The notes below the pieces were generated by a model, which was not told where the DNA came from, did no database searches, and saw only the letters and a list, made by a program, of their open reading frames with translations. A DNA stretch of 35,297 nt from Pseudomonadota bacterium (GTDB lineage: Bacteria > Pseudomonadota > Gammaproteobacteria > CALCKW01): the NCBI GenBank assembly GCA_039196715.1, contig JBCCUP010000048.1, positions 1-35,297 on the forward strand, in the 5' to 3' direction. Positions 24,914-32,324 of this stretch are shown in pieces (the stretch's first letter is position 1; the number at the start of each line of letters is the position of its first letter). The translations under genes and the position numbers were made by a program.

Positions 24914-26154
24914 GTGGCACCGCCGAGCACGGCCGCGGCCTTGGCGAAGAAGTCGGGCGCGCCGAAATTGCCGGATTTGAGCGCGACCACGAGGTCCGGA
25001 CGCGCGCGCAGCGCCGGCACGCCTGGATCGATCTCGGGGCCGATTTCCAGTGTGTCGAGCTGCAGGCCTTCGATCACCGCGCCGGAGGTCTCACCGCCGG
25101 CGGTGATCAGGCGGGTGACGCCACCGGCCACCACCCGCCGTGCGACCTCGGCAAAACAGGCTTCGAGCGCGTCGGCGGCGCGCTCGCGACCGAACGCCGC
25201 CTGCACCGCCTCGACCGCGGCCGGGTCGGCCGAACTGTAGGCGAGTGGCAGGCCCTCCTGCGCGAGCAGCCAGGTGGCAATGTCCGCAGCTGTGACGCGC
25301 CCGGTGATCACACCGGCGGCGTCGATCTCGTAGGCCGGGTGCGCAGCGCGGTGGCGTTCGACCTGTGCACGCGTGGCGGTGGAACAGGAGCCGGACACGA
25401 TGGCGCACCGGCCCGCCTGCGTGCGCCAGGCACTGGCGTCGGCCGTGCGGCCCGGCACGAGATTCGCGGGCAAGCCAAGCGCGACACCGGAGCCCCCGGT
25501 CACGAGCGGCAACCCGTTCGCCGCAGCGCCGATCGTGTGGAGGTCAGGGTCGCGCACCGCGTCGACCACGATCAGCCGCTTGCCGGCCTGATGCTCGGCG
25601 TCGAGTGCCGCGCGCACGGCGGTACTGCCCTCGGCAACCGTACCCAGGCCGACGTGCCCGACCGACAGGCGTGTCTGGTGCCCGAGCCAACGGCGGATGT
25701 CGGAATCGGTCATCGGCGTAAGCGGGTGGTTCTGCATCCCGCTCTCGCTGAGCAGGGTGTCGCCCACGAACAGGTGGCCGTGCACAAGCGAGCGGCCGGT
25801 GCCCGGAAACGCCGGGCAGACGATCACGCGGTCGGCGCCGAGCGCCTCGGCCAGCGCCTCGGCAACCGGGCCGATGTTGCCCTCGCGCGTGCTGTCGAAG
25901 GTCGAGCAGTACTTGAAGAAGAACTGGGTGCAACCCTGCTCGCGCAACCAGGCCAGCGCGTCGAGCGATTGCGCGACCGCCTCGGCCACCGGGATCGAGC
26001 GCGATTTCAGCGCGACGACGCCGGCCTCGACATCGGCCGTGGCCGGGACGTCCGGCACGCCGCCGTACTGCACCACACGCATCCCGCCCTTGGCGAGGGT
26101 GTTGGCGAGGTCGGACGAGCCGGTGAAATCGTCCCCGATGCAGCCGAGCAACAT
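24910..26154 (-). CDS. otnK: 3-oxo-tetronate kinase (DUF1537/four-carbon acid sugar kinase)
   Basis: 414 residues, usual length for the family. The N-terminal DUF1537 domain starts LLGCIGDDFTGSSDLANTLA, the family's DDFTG motif, and has FKYCSTFDSTREGNIG (84-99) for substrate binding. The C-terminal nucleotide-binding domain has RLITAGGETSGAV and VALKSGNFG, which bind ATP. It phosphorylates 3-oxo-tetronate at O4. The ATG overlaps the last base of the ltnD stop (TGATG), and its stop overlaps the otnC start, so the operon is tightly coupled. Confidence 0.92.
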   Translation of the reverse strand: MLLGCIGDDFTGSSDLANTLAKGGMRVVQYGGVPDVPATADVEAGVVALKSRSIPVAEAVAQSLDALAWLREQGCTQFFFKYCSTFDSTREGNIGPVAEALAEALGADRVIVCPAFPGTGRSLVHGHLFVGDTLLSESGMQNHPLTPMTDSDIRRWLGHQTRLSVGHVGLGTVAEGSTAVRAALDAEHQAGKRLIVVDAVRDPDLHTIGAAANGLPLVTGGSGVALGLPANLVPGRTADASAWRTQAGRCAIVSGSCSTATRAQVERHRAAHPAYEIDAAGVITGRVTAADIATWLLAQEGLPLAYSSADPAAVEAVQAAFGRERAADALEACFAEVARRVVAGGVTRLITAGGETSGAVIEGLQLDTLEIGPEIDPGVPALRARPDLVVALKSGNFGAPDFFAKAAAVLGGAT

Positions 26155-27047
26155 CAGGGTGCCTCCGGCAGGGTCAACCCGGCGTTCTCGGCGTACACCT
26201 TCGCCACCGCGGCGTCGTCCTCGCGACCGAGCCCGCGGCCGCTGGCAGCGAGAAACTGCTGCAGCGCCGCAGCTGTGATCGGTGCGGAAAAGCGCGCCTC
26301 GCGGGCAATGTCGAGCACGATGCCGTGGTCCTTGGGCCAGATGTCGACCGCGCTGTGCGGCGTGTAGTCGCCCGCAACAATGTGGGGTGCGCGGTTCTCG
26401 AGCATCCAGCTCGTGCCGGCGCACTGGCTGATGACCTCGACGAAGGTGTCGGGCTCGACGCCTTGCGTCATGCCGAAGGTCATCGCCTCGGCCATGGTCG
26501 CGATGTGCACCCCGGCGAGCAGCTGGTTGACCGCCTTCATGGCCGATCCCGCACCGGCCGCGTCACCGAGTTCGAAGACCGTGGTCGCCACCGCATCGAG
26601 CACCGACTTCGCCGCGGCGAAGGCCTCGGGTGTGCCCGCTGCCATGACCGAGAGCGCCCCTTCGGCTGACTTGCGCGCCCCGCCGGAGATCGGCGCGTCC
26701 AGGTAGTGCACCCCGTGCGTAGCGCAGCGCGCCGCCATGTCGCGGGCAAAGGCCGGCGGGACCGTGGCGCAGGCGAGCACCACCGCGCCCGCGGCAAGGT
26801 GCGGGACGATGCCCTGCTCACCGAACAACACGCTCTCGGTCTGGGCTGCGTTGAGCACCACCACAACCACCGCACCGAGCTCTGCCGCGACGGCCTCGAG
26901 TGCCGCCTGCTGGCCACCGGCCTCGACGAAGCGGTCGACGGCCTGGGCTGACACGTCAAAACCGTAGGTGGGGTGACCCGCCCGCACCAGTGACGTCGCC
27001 ATGCCGAGGCCCATGGAGCCGAGCCCGAACACCGCTGTCTTGTCCAT
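26154..27047 (-). CDS. ltnD: L-threonate dehydrogenase, beta-hydroxyacid dehydrogenase family
   Basis: 297 residues. The NAD site is VFGLGSMGLGMATSL. The substrate-binding motif is DAPISGGARKSAEGALSVM. The catalytic lysine is in GAGSAMKAVNQLLAG, followed by WPKDHGIVLD. These are the hallmarks of beta-hydroxyacid dehydrogenases. With otnK, otnC and otnI directly downstream, oxidation of L-threonate at C2 to 2-oxo-tetronate is the expected step. A D-erythronate or related C4 acid preference is possible. ATG 27047 has TGAGG five bases upstream; the GTG directly before it is less likely. First gene of the operon. Confidence 0.9.
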   Translation of the reverse strand: MDKTAVFGLGSMGLGMATSLVRAGHPTYGFDVSAQAVDRFVEAGGQQAALEAVAAELGAVVVVVLNAAQTESVLFGEQGIVPHLAAGAVVLACATVPPAFARDMAARCATHGVHYLDAPISGGARKSAEGALSVMAAGTPEAFAAAKSVLDAVATTVFELGDAAGAGSAMKAVNQLLAGVHIATMAEAMTFGMTQGVEPDTFVEVISQCAGTSWMLENRAPHIVAGDYTPHSAVDIWPKDHGIVLDIAREARFSAPITAAALQQFLAASGRGLGREDDAAVAKVYAENAGLTLPEAP

Positions 27048-27059
27048 CACGACCTCAAT

Positions 27060-27104
27060 TTAATGTATACATTAATTCTAGCGCGGGCACGGGTGTGCTG
27101 GCCA
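27060..27104 (-). promoter_or_regulatory. otn operon promoter with GntR-type operator
   Basis: On the minus strand a -35-like TGGCCA (27104-27099), an 18-nt spacer and a good -10 TAGAAT (27080-27075) precede ltnD. A perfect 16-bp palindrome, TTAATGTATACATTAA (27060-27075), starts at the end of the -10 box and covers the expected transcription start. Its GTATAC core fits the GntR/FadR-subfamily consensus GTM-KAC. Binding would block transcription, so acid-sugar-induced derepression is inferred. No GntR gene lies in the window. Confidence 0.7.
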
Positions 27105-27125
27105 GCGAGCGCGCCGGTGGCGGGT

Positions 27126-27953
27126 TCAGGCGTAGCCAGGACCCAGGCGGTAGACCGCCTCGCGCAAGTAATCTGACGTGTGGTCACGGCTTTCGAGTCG
27201 CGCAATCTCGTCGTACGGGATCAGTTTGCCGACTTCGAGGCGCACGTCCTTGCCGATCTTGTTCCGCACTTCGTTGAGCAACAAACCGGTGCGCAGGGCC
27301 GGGTTGATCCAGCTCGAGAGCTGGAACAGCATGCTGTTCTGGCCGTGAAAGTAGACGGGTAACACGCTCGCTTTGGAGGACTCGATCAGGCGCGAGGTAA
27401 GCGGCTTCCAGTCGTGATCGAACGCAGTGCGTTTGAAGGGTTCGGCATTCGCCACGCCACCGGCCGGGAAGATCACGACCGTCCCGCCCGCCTCGAGCGC
27501 GGCCTGGGCAGCCCGTTTGGTGCGCACATTGTTCTTGATCGCCTCGCGGCCCGGGTCGAAGTCGATCGGCAGGACGTGGTCCTTCACGCGCCGGTCCTGG
27601 CAGAGGACCTTGTGCAGAATGACCTTGAAATCGGGCCGCGCTTGCGCCGTCAGGTGGCAGAGCGCCAGACCATCGACCACGCCGAACGGGTGATTGGCAA
27701 CGACCACCGTCGGCCCGGCCCCGCGCAGGCAGGCAAAGCTCCCTTGCCGCACGTCGATGCCGATCTCCAGCGCCTGTAACGCCCGGCCCCAGAACTCCAC
27801 GCCACTGAGTTCTAGGTGAGCGAGCGAGTCGTACAGGGCCTGCAGTCTGCGTTGCCCGGTGAGCCGCTCGACCGTTGCCACGATGGCGCGCGTGAGTGCG
27901 GACTCACCCTCGGTGACGTAGCTGATGACGGGCAGATCGGGTTGCTTGGACAT
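27126..27953 (-). CDS. Lysophospholipid acyltransferase family protein
   Basis: 275 residues. The PlsC-type acyltransferase domain shows the H-x4-D catalytic motif as NHPFGVVDGLAL (His and Asp spaced by five, as in hemolysin-type members) and a later FPAGGVAN block that corresponds to the family's 'FPEG' motif. VLPVYFHGQNSMLFQLSSWINPALRTGLL is characteristic of the 'putative hemolysin' branch, which includes ornithine-lipid O-acyltransferases (OlsA-like). It would esterify a lyso-lipid at the inner membrane. ATG 27953 is chosen at MSKQPDL; a longer start at 28016 adds a non-conserved leader. It is unlinked in function to the otn operon downstream. Confidence 0.82.
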   Translation of the reverse strand: MSKQPDLPVISYVTEGESALTRAIVATVERLTGQRRLQALYDSLAHLELSGVEFWGRALQALEIGIDVRQGSFACLRGAGPTVVVANHPFGVVDGLALCHLTAQARPDFKVILHKVLCQDRRVKDHVLPIDFDPGREAIKNNVRTKRAAQAALEAGGTVVIFPAGGVANAEPFKRTAFDHDWKPLTSRLIESSKASVLPVYFHGQNSMLFQLSSWINPALRTGLLLNEVRNKIGKDVRLEVGKLIPYDEIARLESRDHTSDYLREAVYRLGPGYA

Positions 27954-28020
27954 CCGCGGTTTCTCGTTGCCCGAGTCGGGGCCGTTGCACACGACGGCCC
28001 GGGCAGGGCCGTCCATCGGG

Positions 28021-28043
28021 AAGTTAACCCGCCAGTTTAACTT
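28021..28043. promoter_or_regulatory. AAGTTAA inverted repeat upstream of the acyltransferase gene
   Basis: AAGTTAA (28021-28027) and TTAACTT (28037-28043) form a perfect inverted repeat with a 9-nt spacer, within an A/T-rich patch of a GC-rich region. On the minus strand a TTGCAG box lies about 17 nt upstream of TTAAAC here, so it may overlap the acyltransferase promoter. The remainder of the 346-bp region 27954-28299 holds no gene. Confidence 0.4.
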
Positions 28044-28214
28044 TCCAGTCTAATCGACTGCAATGACGCGCACATGACGGTGCCCGGTGGCCTTGTGTGG
28101 CCACCGATGCCCGGCCCTGCTCCGGTCCGCGACAGTGTAGCCGTACGCGCCGGGCGCGTCACCGACCCCGCACCGATGCGACACGGGACCCAACTCGACC
28201 CGCCACCGCAGGGC

Positions 28215-28243
28215 GTCACACTGCAGGCGAGTTCTGTTATAAG
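28215..28243 (+). promoter_or_regulatory. Predicted promoter of the dctPQM operon
   Basis: GTCACA (28215-28220), a 17-nt spacer and TATAAG (28238-28243) match sigma-70 -35/-10 boxes at 4/6 and 5/6. A short inverted repeat, TCCTG-CAGT-CAGGA (28254-28267), lies just after the expected start point and could be an operator or leader hairpin. Confidence 0.6.
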
Positions 28244-28299
28244 TGGTCGGGCGTCCTGCAGTCAGGATATCGAAACCCACCCAGAACAAGGAGAACACC

Positions 28300-29277
28300 A
28301 TGTCCAAGCTGACGAAAGTTGCTGCCGGACTTGCCGTATTCGCGGCCACCACGCTGACGGCCCACGCCGAAAAGTGGGATATGCCCATGGCGTATTCAGC
28401 GACCAACTTCCACTCCGCCACGGGCGCCCAGTTTGCCGAGTGCGTGACCCTCGGCACAGGCGGTGCGCTCGAGATCACCACCCACCCCGGTGGCTCGCTG
28501 TACTCCGGCGCCGAGATCAAGCGCGCGATCCAGACCGGCCAGGTCAACATCGGCGAGCGCCTGCTCTCGGGTCACCAGAACGAAAACGCGCTCTTCGGGT
28601 TCGACTCGGTGCCGTTCCTCGCAACGTCCTTCGCCGATTCCGAGAAGCTCTGGGAAGTGGCCAAGGGCCCGCTCACCGAAGTGCTGAACGCCCAGAACCT
28701 GCACCTGCTGTACTCCGTGCCGTGGCCGGGCCAGGGCTTGTACTTCGATCGTGAAGTCAACACAACCGCCGACGCCAAAGGCATCAAGTTCCGTTCGTAC
28801 AACGCCGCCAGCGCGCGCATGGCCGAGCTCATGGGTATGTTGCCGGTGCAGATCGAAGCGGCCGAGATCAGCCAGGCTTTCGCCACCGGCGTGGCCCAGG
28901 GCATGGTGTCCTCCGGTTCGACCGGCTACGACCGCAAGGTCTGGGAGAGCCTGTCGCACTACTACTCCGCCGATGCCTGGATGCCGCGCAACTACGTGAT
29001 GGTCAACCTCGACGCGTGGAACGGCCTCGACGAAGGCACACAGAACGTGATCAACGGCTGTGCTGCCATCGCCGAATACGCCGGTGACTGGCGCTCCATC
29101 CAGTACACCGACTTCACGGTCAACGAACTCGCCAAGAACGGCATGGCCACCGGCCCGGTCAGCGACGCGCTCGGCGCCGAGCTGCGCGCCATCGGCGAGA
29201 CCATGACCGCCGAATGGCTTGAAGCCGCGGGCGATGCCGGCAAGGCCATCGTCGACGCCTTCAAAGCCGCGCAGTAA
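28300..29277 (+). CDS. dctP: TRAP transporter periplasmic substrate-binding protein
   Basis: 325 residues. A Sec signal peptide (basic KLTK, hydrophobic core, AHA cleavage near residue 23) precedes a DctP-family binding protein. The key arginine that grips the substrate carboxylate is Arg165 in GIKFRSYNAASARMAELMG, followed by the family segment IEAAEISQAFATGVAQGMVSSG. An AAGGAG ribosome-binding site lies 6-7 bases before the ATG. The ligand should be a carboxylate or similar anion, but its identity cannot be read. It is followed by a strong hairpin and then dctQ and dctM. The downstream enolase and ThDP enzymes suggest a hydroxy- or sugar acid. Confidence 0.92.
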   Translation: MSKLTKVAAGLAVFAATTLTAHAEKWDMPMAYSATNFHSATGAQFAECVTLGTGGALEITTHPGGSLYSGAEIKRAIQTGQVNIGERLLSGHQNENALFGFDSVPFLATSFADSEKLWEVAKGPLTEVLNAQNLHLLYSVPWPGQGLYFDREVNTTADAKGIKFRSYNAASARMAELMGMLPVQIEAAEISQAFATGVAQGMVSSGSTGYDRKVWESLSHYYSADAWMPRNYVMVNLDAWNGLDEGTQNVINGCAAIAEYAGDWRSIQYTDFTVNELAKNGMATGPVSDALGAELRAIGETMTAEWLEAAGDAGKAIVDAFKAAQ

Positions 29278-29290
29278 CACGCGCACCTCT

Positions 29291-29317
29291 CTCGCCCGGC
29301 GGTTCTCGCCGGGCGAG
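29291..29317 (+). other. Intercistronic hairpin between dctP and dctQ
   Basis: CTCGCCCGGCG and CGCCGGGCGAG form a perfect 11-bp stem with a 5-nt loop, 13 nt after the dctP stop. There is no T-run. Such hairpins commonly protect the upstream mRNA or partly terminate, giving more binding protein than permease. Confidence 0.75.
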
Positions 29318-29349
29318 CGTCCTCCCACCCCTGCACGGACACGGCACCT

Positions 29350-29877
29350 ATGGCCGCACTTGGTATATTGCGTACGACCCTCGACGGACTCTACCGCTAC
29401 GCGGGGTACCTCGCCGCGGTCTTCCTGATCCTGATTCTCGGCTTCGTCTCGATGCAGATGGTTGCGCGGTGGATTGGCGAGATCGTCACGGGCGCGCCTG
29501 ACATCACGGGCTACTGCATGGCCGCCGCGTCTTTCCTCGCGATGCCGTATGCGCTGAACAACGGCAGCCACATCCGGGTCAACCTGTTGCTCAATGCGCT
29601 CGGCGGCAAACGCTGGTGGGCGGAAATCTGGTGCTGGGCCATAGCGTCCTACCTGACCTTTCTCTTCGCGCGCTACGCGGTAAAGCTCACCTATGAGAGC
29701 TACCGCTTCAACGACATCAGCCAGGGGCAGGACGCCTGGCCGATCTGGATCCCACAGACGGCCATGGCCATCGGCACCGTGCTGCTGTTCATTTGCGCGC
29801 TGGACAACCTGATCACCGCGTTGTTCACCGGCAAGGACAACATCAAACCGGCCGTTGTCGACGTGAGCGCGGAGTAA
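29350..29877 (+). CDS. dctQ: TRAP transporter small permease
   Basis: 175-residue DctQ-type membrane protein with four hydrophobic helices: AGYLAAVFLILILGFVSMQMVAR, MAAASFLAMPYALNNGSHIRVNLLL, WCWAIASYLTFLFARYAV and TAMAIGTVLLFICALDNLITALF. PYALNNGSHIRVNLL and WIPQTAMAIG are family hallmarks. It forms the inner-membrane complex with DctM. It ends 4 nt before dctM. Confidence 0.9.
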   Translation: MAALGILRTTLDGLYRYAGYLAAVFLILILGFVSMQMVARWIGEIVTGAPDITGYCMAAASFLAMPYALNNGSHIRVNLLLNALGGKRWWAEIWCWAIASYLTFLFARYAVKLTYESYRFNDISQGQDAWPIWIPQTAMAIGTVLLFICALDNLITALFTGKDNIKPAVVDVSAE

Positions 29878-29881
29878 GACC

Positions 29882-31192
29882 GTGGAAGAAATCTACCTCG
29901 TCGCCATTTTCCTGTTCGTCCTCTTTCTGTTGCTCGGCACCGGCGTCTGGGTCGGGCTTGCGCTCTTTGGCGTCGCCTACCTCGGCCTGGAGATGTTCAC
30001 CTCGCGCCCCGCCGGAGACGCGATGCTGACACGCATCTGGACAGGCTCCTCGAGCTGGACACTGACCGCGCTGCCGCTCTTCATCTGGATGGGCGAAATC
30101 CTGTTCCGAAGCCGTCTGTCGCAGGACATGTTCCGCGGGCTGAGCCCCTGGATGCAACGCATGCCGGGCGGCCTCGTGCACGTGAACATCGTCGGCTGCA
30201 CGCTCTTTGCCGCGGTCTCGGGTTCGTCGGCTGCGACCCTGACCACCGTCGGCAAGATGTCGATCCCCGAGCTGCGCAAACGCCAGTACCCCGAATACAT
30301 CACCATCGGCACGCTGGCGGGGGCCGCGACCCTCGGTCTGATGATCCCGCCCTCGCTGACACTCATCGTCTACGGCGTGGCGGTCGAGCAGTCGATCACC
30401 AAGCTCTTCATGGCCGGTATCCTGCCCGGCATTGTGCTCGCGGGCCTCTTCATGGCCTACGTCGCGGGCTGGTCGTTCCTGCGCCCGAACGAGGTGCCGA
30501 CCATCTCCGACCGCATGAGCTTGCGCCAGAAGCTGCACGAAAGCCGCTTCCTGATCCCCGTGATCCTGCTGATCCTCGTCGTGATCGGCTCGATGTACGG
30601 CGGCTACGCCACCGCGACCGAGGCCGCCGCGATCGGCGTGGTCGGCGCGCTGGTCCTGGCCGCCGCTCAGGGATCACTCACGCCCCGGGCCTTCATCGAC
30701 AGTCTGCTCGGCGCCACGCGCACCTCGGCCATGATCGCGCTGATCCTCATGGGAGCGATTGCGCTGACCCTGGCGATGGGCTTTACCGGTTTGCCACGCG
30801 CGCTCGCCGAGTACATCGACAGCCTCGAGCTCTCGCGCTTCTCGCTGCTGATGGCGTTGATGCTGTTCTACATCGTGCTCGGCATGTTTCTCGACGGCAT
30901 TTCCTCGGTGGTGCTGACCATGGCGATCGTGCAACCGATGGTCGTCAACGCCGGCATCGACATGATCTGGTTCGGCATCTTCATCGTGATCGTCGTCGAA
31001 ATGGCGCAGATCACACCGCCGATCGGCTTCAACCTCTTCGTCATGCAGGGCATCACCGAACACGAGATGGGCTTCATCGCGAAATCGGCGTTGCCGTTGT
31101 TCCTGATCATGGTGCTGATGGTCTTCATCATGATCGCGGTGCCGGAGCTTGCGACCTACCTGCCAGACAGCATGCGCTCGCGACCGGGTTGA
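29882..31192 (+). CDS. dctM: TRAP transporter large permease
   Basis: 436 residues, DctM-type permease with about twelve helices. It drives sodium-coupled uptake of the ligand delivered by DctP. Recognisable segments are LPLFIWMGEIL, FAAVSGSSAATLTTVGKMSIPELRKR, GAATLGLMIPPSLTLIVYGV and MAQITPPIGFNLFVMQGI. The length is typical. Start is GTG 29882, with GGAG upstream and 4 nt after dctQ. Confidence 0.93.
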   Translation: MEEIYLVAIFLFVLFLLLGTGVWVGLALFGVAYLGLEMFTSRPAGDAMLTRIWTGSSSWTLTALPLFIWMGEILFRSRLSQDMFRGLSPWMQRMPGGLVHVNIVGCTLFAAVSGSSAATLTTVGKMSIPELRKRQYPEYITIGTLAGAATLGLMIPPSLTLIVYGVAVEQSITKLFMAGILPGIVLAGLFMAYVAGWSFLRPNEVPTISDRMSLRQKLHESRFLIPVILLILVVIGSMYGGYATATEAAAIGVVGALVLAAAQGSLTPRAFIDSLLGATRTSAMIALILMGAIALTLAMGFTGLPRALAEYIDSLELSRFSLLMALMLFYIVLGMFLDGISSVVLTMAIVQPMVVNAGIDMIWFGIFIVIVVEMAQITPPIGFNLFVMQGITEHEMGFIAKSALPLFLIMVLMVFIMIAVPELATYLPDSMRSRPG

Positions 31193-31199
31193 CGCCGCG

Positions 31200-32324
31200 A
31201 TGAGCCCGCACCGCATCGAGCACCTGCGCGTTCACCGCATTCTGATCCCGGCCAAGGCCGTGCATTCGCACGGCAGCGGCGACGTCGCCGGCATCCACGT
31301 CGCCGTCCTCGAGGTGACCACAGACACCGGCCTGACCGGGTGGGGCGAGGCCTCGCCCTGGCCGGTCTTCACCGGCACCGCCGAGGCCAACGCTGCCGCG
31401 CTCCACGTGCACCTGCGGCCGCACCTGATCGGACAGGACCCGATCGCTGTCGAACGGCACCTGACGATGGCCAACCGGGTGCTTGTCGGCCACCCGGAGG
31501 CCAAGGCGGCACTCGAAATGGCGCTGCTCGACCTCACAGGCCAGATCACGGGCCTGTCGGTGTCGGAGCTGCTCGGCGGGCGTCAGCGTGACGACATCGG
31601 CATGAGCTTCTCCGTTGCCAACCCGGACTTCGATGCCGACCTCGACGACATCGCCGCACTGTGGGCCGACGGCGTGCGCATCTTCAAGCTCAAGACCGGC
31701 TTTGCCGACCACGCCTTCGACCTCATGCGGTGCGAGCAACTCCGGTCGCTGTACGGCGACGAGATCGACATCCGCATCGACTACAACCAGGGCCTGCCGG
31801 CCTACGATGCGGTGCGCTGTATCCGCGACCTCGAGGCCTTTCGCCCGACCTTCGTCGAGCAACCGGTCAAATTGCACGAGCGCGAGGCACTCGCGGAAAT
31901 CACCCGCGCGGTCGACGTGCCGATCATGGCCGACGAGAGCGTGTTCGACCCGATCGGGGCGTTGTACGGTGCGACCCACCGGATCGCCGACATCTTCTCG
32001 TTGAAGATCATGAAATCCGGTGGCATTCGCCGTGCGCTCGAGGTCGCGGCGATCGCCCGCGCAGCCGGGATCGAGGTGTACGGCGGCTGCATGTTCGAAA
32101 CCGGCCTCGCCCACTCAGCCGGCGCGCACCTCATGGCGCTGGTGCCGGACCTGAAACTCGAGTGCGAGTTCTACATGGCCACCTACTACGCCGAGGCCGA
32201 CATCCTCACCACGCCGTTCCCGGTGCGCCACGGCCGTGTCCACGTTCCGACCGGCCCGGGCCTGGGTGTCGAGGTCAACCCCGACGCGCTCGCGCGCTAC
32301 GCCGTTGCGGAGGTGCTCGCATGA
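31200..32324 (+). CDS. Enolase-superfamily enzyme, muconate-lactonizing (MLE) subgroup
   Basis: 374 residues. The N-terminal capping domain ends in VSELLGGRQRDDI. The barrel carries K-x-K at the end of strand 2 (Lys163, Lys165 in FKLKTG), metal ligands Asp194 (DYNQ), Glu220 (VEQPV) and Asp245 (ADES), and a lysine on strand 6 (Lys269 in SLKIMKSGG). This K..D-E-D..K arrangement defines the MLE subgroup: cycloisomerases, dipeptide epimerases, o-succinylbenzoate synthases, hydroxyproline dehydratases. Epimerisation, dehydration or cycloisomerisation of the imported acid is expected. The specific reaction is unknown. It starts 7 nt after dctM and overlaps the ThDP gene by 4 nt. Confidence 0.88.
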   Translation: MSPHRIEHLRVHRILIPAKAVHSHGSGDVAGIHVAVLEVTTDTGLTGWGEASPWPVFTGTAEANAAALHVHLRPHLIGQDPIAVERHLTMANRVLVGHPEAKAALEMALLDLTGQITGLSVSELLGGRQRDDIGMSFSVANPDFDADLDDIAALWADGVRIFKLKTGFADHAFDLMRCEQLRSLYGDEIDIRIDYNQGLPAYDAVRCIRDLEAFRPTFVEQPVKLHEREALAEITRAVDVPIMADESVFDPIGALYGATHRIADIFSLKIMKSGGIRRALEVAAIARAAGIEVYGGCMFETGLAHSAGAHLMALVPDLKLECEFYMATYYAEADILTTPFPVRHGRVHVPTGPGLGVEVNPDALARYAVAEVLA

